From assembly GCA_016931115.1 (NCBI GenBank), contig JAFGFM010000203.1, positions 1 through 61,154 of the forward strand: a stretch of DNA of 61,154 nt, written 5' to 3'. Under the pieces are notes generated by a model, which searched no databases, was not told where the DNA came from, and saw nothing but the letters and a program-made list of their open reading frames with translations. The DNA comes from Deltaproteobacteria bacterium. GTDB lineage: Bacteria > Desulfobacterota > DSM-4660 > Desulfatiglandales > HGW-15. Position numbers and translations under genes: made by a program. Below, piece after piece: positions 6,907 through 15,609 of this stretch (position 1 is its first letter; the number at the start of each line of letters is the position of its first letter).

Positions 6907-8643
6907 ATGAAGGCTATCAGGTTTCCAAAAGAACAGTTGCACAGGATCAAATATACAAAACTGACAAAAGAAGAGATCGATAGAAGGCTTTTATCGGTTG
7001 GTGCTGGACCTGAATGCAGGTCGGAATATACCGATTTGCTTGAGGGCAAGCAGATTAAGATTGTAACTGACAATGGCCCTGTTCTCTCCTATACCTTTAA
7101 GGCCGGGCGGAAACTTACCCTTAAAGAAGACAAATCTGCTGCCACTGAAGCCGGTTATGGTGCGCTCACGCTCGGGCAGGTTGTCCTTTTTTCTCACATG
7201 GTGACCGGGACACAGAAGGGTTTCAATGTTATCCTCGACTTAAAGACCAATCTTGTTACTGTGCTTGAGGTGTGGTTCAGCGGCTACAAGGATTTAAGGG
7301 AGGTAAACCGCCAGATGTATTACGGGTATGTGGAGACCAGCGGCGTTGAGGCGCCAAAGGGGCGGCATCACCTGACAAACAGGATAGAGGGAAAGGGCTT
7401 TTACTGGAAACAGGATACCGGCATTGAAACGCTTGAATTCTATCCATCCATTGTATCATCCTCCTTTGTTGAGTTGACGCGGCTGGGAGGAGAGCTTACC
7501 TTTTGCGGACCCTCTGACTACATCATGATCAATGATGAGCTGTATATTTACAACAGGGTCGAGTGTGAAATGTCCGGCATAATGACCCTCTATGTCCTGG
7601 ACGTGCAGAATGTAAATCAAGTAGGCATGCGTCTTGGCTTTAATGAAAAGGATGAGCTGGAATATTATATGTTCCGGGGCACAGGTGATATTGTTGGTCA
7701 GATCGCCCATTTTGAACCACTTGCAGATCAAGGCGAAAAGATATCTTTTGGTGCAAATATGCCGCAGATGACTGAAAAGGGCCAGAGAATCGTTTACCGT
7801 CCTCTTTCCATGTATCCTCCCATGACCGAAGAGGAGGTGCATGCCGCAGTACAAAAAAAGACAGCGGTTTTTCTGGAAGACGGATTAATGGGGGGCGACA
7901 GGAAGATGCTGCCAACAGATTACCTTGCGGGTAAAAAGATCACGGTCAGATGCGATAACAAAGGCCCTGTTATAAATTACAGGTTTGATGATATGAAAAA
8001 ACTCCACTGGCAGCGTGAAGGTGAATCGCAATGGCACGAGGAAAAATATGAGGCATTTGAACCAGCGGAGAATTTATTATACTTCTGTCACCCGCTTAGC
8101 AACACAAGACCGGCAGAATGTAAAAAGATCGTTGTCGATTTTTCAACCGCCCTTGCCACCTGCGTAAGTTCAAAGCTCGGCTCTGAATACATGGCCAATG
8201 AGGTTTCCTATACAATCGATTTTGGCGTCCTTGAGACTGAAGGGATTACACCTCCCAGGTATTACCGCCATGCATACACCGATGAACTGGTAGGCGGCGC
8301 GCTTACCTGGAATTACAGTGATGGGCTTTCTTCCATGCATGTGTACAGCTCACCTCACTCCTACTCATGGACCATATTTCTGGAAAATGGGGCCTTTGGC
8401 ATGCAGTGGAGTTCGCATGCGGACTATGTCAAGCTGCGCGATGACATTTACCTGTTTACATGGGTAGAGGAGGCATGCAACGGGACCCAGGGGACAATTA
8501 TTATCAACAACAGGACAATGCACGACTGTGGCTTCGCATTCCACGTGGACAAGGATGGGTTAAACCTCAGCACCATAGGCGCCTATTCACGCAATGCAGG
8601 GTCATATGATATTAAAAAATATTTTCCGCTGAAGCTGAGATAA
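6907..8643 (+). CDS. MoaF-domain protein with internal duplication
   Basis: About 578 residues made of two related halves. LEGKQIKIVTDNGPVLSYTF in the first half matches LAGKKITVRCDNKGPVINYRF in the second, and a later block (YVETSGVEAPKG with ELYIYNRVE, against VLETEGITPPR with DIYLFTWVE) also repeats. This is the tandem lipocalin-like layout of MoaF proteins, named from a Klebsiella operon for monoamine metabolism. The biochemical role is not established, so I assign none. The start at 6907 has GGAGG 8 nt upstream; an in-frame 36-codon extension starting at 6799 would overlap the promoter and is unlikely. There is no signal peptide. The gene precedes a sugar-transporter-like gene and an AraC regulator. 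Confidence 0.75.
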   Translation: MKAIRFPKEQLHRIKYTKLTKEEIDRRLLSVGAGPECRSEYTDLLEGKQIKIVTDNGPVLSYTFKAGRKLTLKEDKSAATEAGYGALTLGQVVLFSHMVTGTQKGFNVILDLKTNLVTVLEVWFSGYKDLREVNRQMYYGYVETSGVEAPKGRHHLTNRIEGKGFYWKQDTGIETLEFYPSIVSSSFVELTRLGGELTFCGPSDYIMINDELYIYNRVECEMSGIMTLYVLDVQNVNQVGMRLGFNEKDELEYYMFRGTGDIVGQIAHFEPLADQGEKISFGANMPQMTEKGQRIVYRPLSMYPPMTEEEVHAAVQKKTAVFLEDGLMGGDRKMLPTDYLAGKKITVRCDNKGPVINYRFDDMKKLHWQREGESQWHEEKYEAFEPAENLLYFCHPLSNTRPAECKKIVVDFSTALATCVSSKLGSEYMANEVSYTIDFGVLETEGITPPRYYRHAYTDELVGGALTWNYSDGLSSMHVYSSPHSYSWTIFLENGAFGMQWSSHADYVKLRDDIYLFTWVEEACNGTQGTIIINNRTMHDCGFAFHVDKDGLNLSTIGAYSRNAGSYDIKKYFPLKLR

Positions 8644-8647
8644 TATA

Positions 8648-8678
8648 AGGGGGTAAGAGGGTTACTCTAAATCCCCCT
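8648..8678 (+). terminator. Possible hairpin after the MoaF gene
   Basis: AGGGGG (8648-8653) pairs with CCCCCT (8673-8678), and AGAG (8656-8659) with CTCT (8665-8668) inside it. There is no T-tract, so termination is uncertain. Confidence 0.3.
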
Positions 8679-8696
8679 GATGGATAATTAATCTGT

Positions 8697-8960
8697 ATGT
8701 TTGAATTTGAAACAGTCACATGGCTGGGCCTGATTGCGGCTTTCTGCACAACCATATCCCTGCTACCGCAGGCGATAAAGGTAATCACACAAAAGCAGAC
8801 CAGGGATATCTCCCTGACCATGTATATTATCTTCACATCCGGTGTTTTACTCTGGCTGATTTATGGAATATTAACCAAGGATATGCCTGTAATGCTGGCC
8901 AATGCAATCACCTTCGTATTAAGTTTCACGATACTGCTATTAAAGATTAAGTACAAATAA
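8697..8960 (+). CDS. SemiSWEET family transporter
   Basis: A small membrane protein of 87 residues with three predicted helices, the single triple-helix bundle of bacterial SemiSWEETs (MtN3/PQ-loop family), which dimerise to move sugars down a gradient. The first helix contains the hallmark PQ motif (SLLPQAIKVI). The next segment TRDISLTMYIIF is also typical, and the third helix is ANAITFVLSFTILLL. It lies 53 nt after the MoaF gene and 12 nt before the AraC regulator gene, suggesting one transcriptional unit. The substrate cannot be predicted. Confidence 0.85.
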   Translation: MFEFETVTWLGLIAAFCTTISLLPQAIKVITQKQTRDISLTMYIIFTSGVLLWLIYGILTKDMPVMLANAITFVLSFTILLLKIKYK

Positions 8961-8972
8961 AAAAAGCTTGTC

Positions 8973-9827
8973 ATGGATTACTACGATTTTTTTAAAACCA
9001 AATATGGCTCCGAACTGCTGATAGATCTTGTAAGGCTCGAAACACTTGAAAAATACATTATTGGTAAAGGCCCGCATGTATTATCATACTATGACATTAC
9101 TCTTATTTTAGAAGGGAATGGATCATTCCGGCTTGATGAATTTAGTTTTGACATTGAACCTCATAAAATATTTTTTTCATCTCCGATGCAGGTTCGTAAA
9201 TGGGAGATCGAAAAGATGCCCAAAGGACTGATTCTGATATTTGAAGAAGAATTCCTGTGTTCATTTTTTAATGATTCTGAATTTGTACAGCGATTATCTT
9301 ATTTTAATGCCATATATCATGAACCTGTTTTGTCTCTACATGCCTCTGATTTTACTTATTTTAAATCTATACTTGAGAACATCGAGAAGGAAATTGTCGG
9401 CAAGGATAAAAAGGATAACCACATTTTAAGGGCGCTGTTATATCAATCCTTATGCTGGCTTAATCGGCTATATTTAAAATCAAATACAGGTTCAGAGCCG
9501 GCTTCAGGCAGGTATGTCTATGAGTTCAGGAAAATGGCTAACCGGAATTTTAAACAACATCATTCAGTATGTTTTTATGCTGACAAACTCCATATAACTG
9601 CCGGACATTTAAACGATATGGTAAAAGACCATTTCGGGACATCAGCAAAATATTTTATACAGAGCAGGTTATTCCTAGAAGCAAAAAGGCTACTGCTCTA
9701 TTCCACTCTGTCTGTTTCAGAGATTGCCTGGGAACTGAATTTTCAAGACGATTCTTATTTCGTGAGGGCGTTTAAAAATAAGATGGGCTGTACCCCTCAT
9801 TCCTATAAAAATTCTTTAAATCCTTAA
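8973..9827 (+). CDS. AraC family transcriptional regulator
   Basis: A 284-residue regulator. The N-terminal half (about 1-150) looks like a cupin-type effector-binding domain (GNGSFRLDEFSFDIEPHKIFFSSP). The C-terminal 100 residues carry the two helix-turn-helix motifs of the AraC/XylS family: ADKLHITAGHLNDMVKDHFG and LSVSEIAWELNFQDDSYFVRAFKNKMGCTPHSYK. The ligand is unknown. Position suggests it may control the upstream transporter and MoaF genes or the cluster downstream. Confidence 0.88.
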   Translation: MDYYDFFKTKYGSELLIDLVRLETLEKYIIGKGPHVLSYYDITLILEGNGSFRLDEFSFDIEPHKIFFSSPMQVRKWEIEKMPKGLILIFEEEFLCSFFNDSEFVQRLSYFNAIYHEPVLSLHASDFTYFKSILENIEKEIVGKDKKDNHILRALLYQSLCWLNRLYLKSNTGSEPASGRYVYEFRKMANRNFKQHHSVCFYADKLHITAGHLNDMVKDHFGTSAKYFIQSRLFLEAKRLLLYSTLSVSEIAWELNFQDDSYFVRAFKNKMGCTPHSYKNSLNP

Positions 9828-9997
9828 AAAGTACCATTTATTCCGGTTTTATTGCATAGCCTTTTTTTGTGCGGTTATATATTTATGCGGCAAATATAAG
9901 GCACCAGGAACGGTGAATATCTGCCTTTCCATTTTAATATAGGATGCCCCGGTATAGGGGCAAAGAACAAACAGAAATAAAAAATCAGGAGAGAGCG

Positions 9998-10855
9998 ATG
10001 AAAACTATCATTTTAAGTGGAGTATGCATATTAATTGTATTGGCAGCTTTTGCGCAGGAAAAATCATTCGACTATTTTGGGCTAACCGGGCCAGGAGATA
10101 AAATCGAACTATTTGCACCGGGAATAGTATCATCAGAAGGTTCAAATGAATACTCTGTGGCCATTTCTCCTCTGGGAGATGAGGTGTTTTTTTCAAGGGG
10201 CACATGGCCTGAGACAAAGATAATGCATATTAAAAAGATCGGCAACAGATGGAGTGGGCCGGAAGTCGTATCGTTTTCAGCAGACTGTTACACTTCTGAA
10301 CCTGCGTTTTCTCCTGATGGTAAATACCTTTACTTTTCATCAAGCAAAGGAAAGGACGACATCAAGGATTATTCTATCTGGCAGGTAGAAAGGTCAGGCA
10401 ACAACTGGGATAATGCAAAAAAGGTTATTGATTTTTCAAATCCGGGTATCTGGGAATTCCATCCAAGCATAACCAACGATGGAACCGTCTATTTTTGTTA
10501 CTGGGAGTCAAAGGAGAGTAAGGGGAGCATATATAAGTCGGATTATCAGAATGGCATTTACTCCGAACCATTAAAAGTAAATATTCCTTTCAGTGAAAAA
10601 AGCAGTATTGTAAATCCATTTGTTGATCCTGAAGCAAAATACATAATTATATCCGCAGCTATATATGGTGACAAGAGTGAGTATGATGTATATATTTCAA
10701 ATCGTCAAAAAGGTACCTGGTTAGCGCCAGATAATATTGGACCAAGGTTTAATGCCTCAGGAAAAGATTTTGATGTCTCGCCTGATGGCAAGTATTTCTT
10801 CATGTATAAGCAGGGTGATGTTTACTGGACAGAAACCAAAGGAGTATTGAAATGA
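9998..10855 (+). CDS. Exported WD40-like (PD40/TolB-type) repeat protein
   Basis: A 285-residue secreted protein. Residues 1-20 are a signal peptide (MKTIILSGVCILIVLAAFAQ). Beta-propeller repeats of the TolB/PD40 type recur: ISPLGDEVFFSRG, FSPDGKYLYFSSSKG, DGTVYFCYW and VSPDGKYFFMYKQG. Such proteins are thought to be propeller scaffolds or sensors outside the cytoplasm; no catalytic motif is seen. The start at 9998 has GGAGAG upstream and begins the signal peptide; an in-frame upstream extension to 9944 is not credible. Its stop overlaps the start of a 23-codon lipoprotein-like ORF (ATGA). Confidence 0.75.
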   Translation: MKTIILSGVCILIVLAAFAQEKSFDYFGLTGPGDKIELFAPGIVSSEGSNEYSVAISPLGDEVFFSRGTWPETKIMHIKKIGNRWSGPEVVSFSADCYTSEPAFSPDGKYLYFSSSKGKDDIKDYSIWQVERSGNNWDNAKKVIDFSNPGIWEFHPSITNDGTVYFCYWESKESKGSIYKSDYQNGIYSEPLKVNIPFSEKSSIVNPFVDPEAKYIIISAAIYGDKSEYDVYISNRQKGTWLAPDNIGPRFNASGKDFDVSPDGKYFFMYKQGDVYWTETKGVLK

Positions 10856-10923
10856 AAAGTTTATTGTTGATTGGTATATTTATATTATTGTCCATTTATC
10901 TGACTAATTCATGCAAAAAATGA
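10852..10923 (+). CDS. Micro-lipoprotein ORF (23 aa), or truncated lipoprotein gene
   Basis: ATG 10852 overlaps the stop of the PD40 gene (ATGA). The 23 codons encode a complete lipoprotein signal peptide: basic MKSLLL start, hydrophobic core IGIFILLSIY and lipobox LTNSC, then only Lys-Lys before TGA. Its stop in turn overlaps an ATG of the methyltransferase frame (10920, again ATGA). Either it is a genuine coupling micro-ORF yielding a lipidated tripeptide, or it is the remnant of a lipoprotein gene cut after its lipobox. I cannot distinguish these from one sequence. Confidence 0.45.
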   Translation: MKSLLLIGIFILLSIYLTNSCKK

Positions 10924-11735
10924 TCAGAGAAATAAGAACCGGGGGAGATTACAGCCATCTTAATGAAGAAACAACCAAAGGGTTGGGCAATTTGAAATTC
11001 TATCACCCGATGGGCACATTTTCACTTACACCCGCAAGCAACATTCTGCTTAAAGCAATCATAGATAACCAAAATCTGTTTTCAGGTATCGGCATTGATT
11101 GGGGATGCGGAGTGGGTTGCCTTGCCCTTCTTGCTGCAAGAATAAAATCAGTCAGAAAAATCTATGGACTGGATATTTCAGAACAAAACATCGATGCTGC
11201 GGTTATCAATACGGATATCAATAATCTGAATGAAAAAGTACATTTTATGATTGCGGATTCATATAAACCTTATAGTCCTGAGAACAGGGCAGAATTAGAG
11301 AGATTAAAGGGTAAATTCAACTTCATACTGGCTAATCCGCCTTCAAGTCATGGTGATGATGGCTTCGAATTCAGGCGAACGATACTGAAAGGGTCTAAAG
11401 ACTATTTAATTGGAGATGGAATTGTTTTATTAAACATCTCATTACAGTATGGAATAAAGCGTGTTGAATCATTATGTAATGAAATTGAAGGAGTTGAATA
11501 TCTGGGGATTACAGCCTCTTCCGGCTTTGTTCCTTTCGATCTATCCCGCCCTGATTTGCTTGATTGCCTGAATATCTATGCCAGAGAAGAGCAGAATGGA
11601 GGATATCTGTATTCATTTGGGATGGATGGTGATGATGATTTTTTGTCTGCCCAAGAAGCACTCGATTTGCACAAAAAAACAGGAAGAAGTCCTTTGACTA
11701 AATGGCAGACTCATATTTTTATCAATAAAGCCTGA
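10911..11735 (+). CDS. Class I SAM-dependent methyltransferase (MTS/PrmC-like)
   Basis: A protein of about 274 residues with a Rossmann methyltransferase core: motif I GIDWGCGVGCLALLAAR, motif II acidic residue in YGLDIS, and the N-P-P motif FILANPPSSHG, which in N- and O-methyltransferases of the small-domain family contacts an amino or amide target. That motif suggests methylation of a nitrogen in RNA or protein. The target is unknown. Starts are possible at 10911 or 10920. The latter overlaps the stop of the micro-ORF and has no independent ribosome binding site, so translation is probably coupled. Confidence 0.7.
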   Translation: MQKMIREIRTGGDYSHLNEETTKGLGNLKFYHPMGTFSLTPASNILLKAIIDNQNLFSGIGIDWGCGVGCLALLAARIKSVRKIYGLDISEQNIDAAVINTDINNLNEKVHFMIADSYKPYSPENRAELERLKGKFNFILANPPSSHGDDGFEFRRTILKGSKDYLIGDGIVLLNISLQYGIKRVESLCNEIEGVEYLGITASSGFVPFDLSRPDLLDCLNIYAREEQNGGYLYSFGMDGDDDFLSAQEALDLHKKTGRSPLTKWQTHIFINKA

Positions 11736-11766
11736 ACAGGAATGGTGTCTTACAAGGGAATAAAAT

Positions 11767-12255
11767 ATGAAAATACGATGCGCTAAAACTGAAGACGCTC
11801 AACACATTATAGATATCTACAATTGGTATATCGTAAATACAATAATTACCTTTGAAACAGATCCGGTATCCTTTGCTGAAATGCAAGAACGAATCGGGGA
11901 AAAACTTCAGAATCATGATTGGTTAATTGCTGAAATTGATAATGAGATAATCGGTTATGCATACTACGGCGTTTTCAGGGTAAGAGTAGCTTATCGGCAT
12001 ACTGTGGAATCAACGATATATCTGTCCAAAGAATATAAAGGAAGAGGGTTGGGCATGCCGCTTTATTCAGCATTGATCGATTCGGCAAAGAACAAAGGCT
12101 TTAGAGAAATGCTGGGGGTAATTGCCTTACCAAACCCTGAGAGTATAAAGTTTCATAAGAAATCAGGATTCAATGACGCGGGAACATTGAAAAACATTGG
12201 TTTCAAATTCGGTAGATATATCGATGTTGCGATACTTCAAAAAACAATTGTGTAG
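11767..12255 (+). CDS. GNAT acetyltransferase, phosphinothricin/methionine sulfoximine type
   Basis: 162 residues, the standard length for the Pat/MnaT group. Features are the N-terminal MKIRCAKTEDAQHIIDIYNWYI, TFETDPVSFAEM and the acetyl-CoA binding loop YLSKEYKGRGLGMPLY, then IALPNPESIKFHKKSGF. These enzymes acetylate methionine sulfoximine, methionine sulfone or related glutamate analogues. The true substrate here is unverified. It sits 31 nt after the methyltransferase gene on the same strand. Confidence 0.85.
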   Translation: MKIRCAKTEDAQHIIDIYNWYIVNTIITFETDPVSFAEMQERIGEKLQNHDWLIAEIDNEIIGYAYYGVFRVRVAYRHTVESTIYLSKEYKGRGLGMPLYSALIDSAKNKGFREMLGVIALPNPESIKFHKKSGFNDAGTLKNIGFKFGRYIDVAILQKTIV

Positions 12256-12369
12256 GTAAAGACGATAAGAATATCCACTATTGTTCTTCAATAAGGCTGT
12301 ACTCAAAAATGGATTTTATATAATGTCCTTTATCACTCAGAATATTCTTTCAAACAAAGGAAAGAAAAA

Positions 12370-12930
12370 ATGGAACTGGAATTTAAAGACAGAAATGAAT
12401 TTCGTAAATGGCTTAATAAGAATGTAGAGACATCACCAGGTATCTGGATTAAATTTATAAAAGATAAGAGCAAAGAGTCTATCACAGCAGATGAGGCCCT
12501 TAATGAAGCCCTGTGCTTTGGCTGGATAGACGGGCAAATGAAGTCCGAAGGAGACAGTAGTTATATAAAATATTTTGCACCACGGACAAAAAACAGCAAA
12601 TGGTCAGAGAAAAATAAAAAGACAGTAGAAAAATTAAGAAAAGAAAAACTCATGACAGCGTATGGTGAACGTGAGATAAAAAAGGCTGTTGAAAACGGGC
12701 AGTGGCAAAAAGAACAAAATAAACCGGACATGAATAAGCTGATCCTTGATTTCAAAGAGATAATCAGGAATGATTTGAGTCTATTGGAAGAATATGAGAA
12801 AAAGCCGATGTCTTTAAAAAAGCAATATGCGGGTTTCTACTTTGATGCAAAGACCGATGAAACCAGAAAAAAGAGACTGGATAAGATAACGGCAGCGATA
12901 AAGGAAAACAGGAAGGGGATGCTGTTTTAA
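12370..12930 (+). CDS. YdeI/OmpD-associated family protein
   Basis: 186 residues. The N-terminal block (FKDRNEFRKWLNKN, then SPGIWIKFIKD and EALNEALCFGWIDGQMKS) and the PRTKNSKWSEKN segment are characteristic of the YdeI/OmpD-associated family, linked to cationic-peptide or bacteriocin protection in some bacteria. The C-terminus is Lys-rich. No enzyme activity is known with confidence. A well-placed AAAGGAAAG precedes the ATG. Confidence 0.8.
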   Translation: MELEFKDRNEFRKWLNKNVETSPGIWIKFIKDKSKESITADEALNEALCFGWIDGQMKSEGDSSYIKYFAPRTKNSKWSEKNKKTVEKLRKEKLMTAYGEREIKKAVENGQWQKEQNKPDMNKLILDFKEIIRNDLSLLEEYEKKPMSLKKQYAGFYFDAKTDETRKKRLDKITAAIKENRKGMLF

Positions 12931-12956
12931 ACTTTTCCCAAAGAAAGGATTGCATA

Positions 12957-13400
12957 ATGAGGTTTTCTCATACAAATATAGCTGCAAGAGACTGGAAAAA
13001 GCTCTCGGAATTTTATATCAATGTGTTTGAATGTAAAATTAAACCGCCACAAAGAAATCTGGCAGGGGCATGGCTTGATAGGGGAACCGGTTTAACAAAT
13101 GCAAAACTGGAAGGTGTCCACTTATATCTTCCCGGACATGGAGAGAATCCTCCGACTCTGGAGATTTTTTCATATGAAGAGATGTGTGATACTACAGAGA
13201 TAATGGCTAATTATAAAGGTACCACCCATATCGCATTTGAGGTTGAAGATGTAGATGTAACCATGAAAAAGGCATTGGAAAACGGGGCTATAAGGCTGGG
13301 GGAAATAGCTGAAAGAGAAATAGAAAATATTGGTATTTTAAAGTTTGTGTATCTTCGCGACCCTGAAGGAAATATTGTAGAGATACAATCGTGGAAATAG
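12957..13400 (+). CDS. VOC family (glyoxalase/bleomycin resistance-like) protein
   Basis: 147 residues with a vicinal-oxygen-chelate fold pattern: it starts FSHTNIAARDWKKLSEFYINVF, continues THIAFEVEDVDVTMKKALENGA, and ends VYLRDPEGNIVEIQSW. The His near the start and the terminal Glu are the usual metal ligands. The substrate could be a small metabolite or antibiotic; the family is too diverse to choose. Confidence 0.85.
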   Translation: MRFSHTNIAARDWKKLSEFYINVFECKIKPPQRNLAGAWLDRGTGLTNAKLEGVHLYLPGHGENPPTLEIFSYEEMCDTTEIMANYKGTTHIAFEVEDVDVTMKKALENGAIRLGEIAEREIENIGILKFVYLRDPEGNIVEIQSWK

Positions 13401-13435
13401 TATTCGGGTAAATGAAGTAACAGGGAGTAGGCAGC

Positions 13436-14431
13436 TTGTGGCATATTGATCGTATTATCAACTTTGGAAAATCAGGTCAGTTTCTGGACGGCTTTGCCCG
13501 TTTTGGGTTTCATGATTCAAAGGGGACACAATTCGTCCTTGCGCATAATGCCAATTGGATTGGTGCATTATCAGGGGATGATAAGTTTATCTGGACAGCG
13601 GGACAAAAACCTCCCATTAAAGGCTATCTGCACTTTGACATAGAAATTTTGAAGCCCTCCTTCATATCGGAATGCAGTGACGGGTCATATGTTGTGACTG
13701 GAAAGAATGGCATTTTCAGACTGCATATTTCCTCAGGAAATAATAATACTATCCTTATGACCAGTGAAGAGGGAATTGATTTTATTGGAAACGCTGTGGT
13801 TGACCATTATGATAACATCTGGGTCAATGATGTATGCGGATACCGGATTCTCAAATACAGCCACGATGGTAGCCTCATTGAAACCCTTGGTAATGGTAAA
13901 CCCGGTTTCACCTGTGAGGCAGTTCCATTCGAAAAGGCATCCTTTAACTGGATGTATGATATAAGATTAGGCAAAGATGGTAATTTATACATCCTTGACA
14001 GCAAAAATTATGCTTTGCGGATGCTCCACATTAAAAACCGTGTGGTTACCCTGGTTGCAGGGACAGGAGAACCAGGATATTCAGGTGATGGTGGAAATCC
14101 CATTCATGCAACCTTTGGTGGTAACACAAAGGAACAGTTTGACGGACCATGGGCACTTGCTCTTGATGAGGAGAACAATATCTACATCGGGGATACGCAA
14201 AATCATGTTGTGCGTATGGTTGACAGGAAAAAGGATATCATAACCACTATAGCAGGAAACCCTGAGGCGGTGCCTTTTCAGCCGAACAATCTAAAAGAAA
14301 AGTATCCGTTCAGGCTCAATCTTCCCAGAATATGCGGTCTCGATTATTTCAAAGGAAGGCTATTCATACCTGAATGGGATGGTGACTTGATTGTGTTAAG
14401 TAAAAAGCAGGAACCAGGAAAATATGAATAA
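13436..14431 (+). CDS. NHL-repeat protein
   Basis: 331 residues of NHL-type beta-propeller repeats, for example DIRLGKDGNLYILDSKNYALRML, LALDEENNIYIGDTQNHVVRMV, and loops with VAGTGEPGYSGDGG. There is no signal peptide. The start is TTG at 13436 with AGGGAG about 8 nt upstream. Its end overlaps the next gene by 8 nt, so the two are co-translated. Propellers of this class bind ligands or proteins; no catalytic residues are apparent. Confidence 0.7.
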   Translation: MWHIDRIINFGKSGQFLDGFARFGFHDSKGTQFVLAHNANWIGALSGDDKFIWTAGQKPPIKGYLHFDIEILKPSFISECSDGSYVVTGKNGIFRLHISSGNNNTILMTSEEGIDFIGNAVVDHYDNIWVNDVCGYRILKYSHDGSLIETLGNGKPGFTCEAVPFEKASFNWMYDIRLGKDGNLYILDSKNYALRMLHIKNRVVTLVAGTGEPGYSGDGGNPIHATFGGNTKEQFDGPWALALDEENNIYIGDTQNHVVRMVDRKKDIITTIAGNPEAVPFQPNNLKEKYPFRLNLPRICGLDYFKGRLFIPEWDGDLIVLSKKQEPGKYE

Positions 14432-15605
14432 TGCTATTTCAAGATTTGATGATATACGCCCGTTTACAGACAGTGAAGTACCTGCTGTGATGAAACGCCT
14501 GACTGAAAATGATCTGCTTATCTCCTCTTTCCGCATCATAAAATGGCCCTCATGCCCTGAACTGCTGAAAGGCCTTGCAGACTGGCTGGTCAAATTTATG
14601 CTTAAGAAAAAACTCTCACGGATAAAGACCGTAACAGAGTTTCAGTCACAAATAATCGCCGATTTCCTGCTTAAGCGGATTATAGAAACTACATCAGATG
14701 GTGTTACATACTCGGGTATTGATAAGCTTGACAAAGGCAAGTCATACATCTTCATGACCAACCACAGGGACATAGTGATGGACCCTGCCCTTGTGAATTA
14801 TGCACTCTATGTAAACGGGTTTTCTATCCCCTACATTGCCTTTGGAGATAACCTGCTCTTAAACGAAGCGGTCTCAGACCTTATCCGCATCAATAATGGA
14901 ATAATTGTAAAGAGGGGTCTTGCGAGGAAAGAGCAGCTTGAGGCATCCATGCATCTTTCCGAATACCTCAATCATCTAAGAAAAGAGGGTAACAATTTCT
15001 GGATATCCCAGAGGGAGGGACGTGCCAAGGATGGGATCGACCGGACAAACCCGGCCATTATAAATATGTTTTATCTCTCTGAAAGAAAAAAGGAAGGCGG
15101 TTTTGCGGAATTTATCAGGCAGTGCAACATTGTCCCTGCGGCAATATCCTATGAGAAAGACCCGTGTGACCGGCTAAAGGCATGGGAGCTCTACAGGAAG
15201 AAAAAAAATGGGGCACACATTAAAAGGAAAAATGAGGATCTGATCAGTATGCTGGCAGGTCTTTCAAGAGACAAAGGCAGGATACACATCAGTTTTGGTG
15301 CGCCTCTTTCCGGAGATTTTGAGGATAAAAACGCCCTGGCAAATGCTATCGATAGAGAGATACATACATTATACAGATTTTGGCCCAGAAATTTTATTGC
15401 CTATGATCACCTGTTAAAAACAGACAAATATTCTGACAAATATACTGAAACAGAAAAAGCGGGCTTTCTTAATGCATACAATAATCTTAAGCCCGAGGTC
15501 AGAAACCTTGTGTTTACAATATATGCAAACCCTGTTTGCAGCTTTGAATCATACTCGCAAACTGGGGCAGAAGAGAGACAACAAGTTAGCTTACAGGGAG
15601 TCTGA
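14424..15605 (+). CDS. PlsC/PlsB-like glycerol-phosphate acyltransferase
   Basis: 393 residues with an LPLAT acyltransferase domain. Motif 1 reads TNHRDIVMDPAL (H114), the glycerol-phosphate-binding block is FWISQREGRAKDGIDRT, and a later IVPAAISYEKDP corresponds to motif IV. Motif 1 has H-x5-D (or H-x-D) rather than the textbook H-x4-D, a spacing I recall from some long acyltransferases. It probably transfers acyl chains in phospholipid or glycolipid synthesis at the inner membrane. It overlaps the NHL gene and is followed after 4 nt by a membrane methyltransferase. Confidence 0.75.
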   Translation: MNNAISRFDDIRPFTDSEVPAVMKRLTENDLLISSFRIIKWPSCPELLKGLADWLVKFMLKKKLSRIKTVTEFQSQIIADFLLKRIIETTSDGVTYSGIDKLDKGKSYIFMTNHRDIVMDPALVNYALYVNGFSIPYIAFGDNLLLNEAVSDLIRINNGIIVKRGLARKEQLEASMHLSEYLNHLRKEGNNFWISQREGRAKDGIDRTNPAIINMFYLSERKKEGGFAEFIRQCNIVPAAISYEKDPCDRLKAWELYRKKKNGAHIKRKNEDLISMLAGLSRDKGRIHISFGAPLSGDFEDKNALANAIDREIHTLYRFWPRNFIAYDHLLKTDKYSDKYTETEKAGFLNAYNNLKPEVRNLVFTIYANPVCSFESYSQTGAEERQQVSLQGV

Positions 15606-15609
15606 TATC

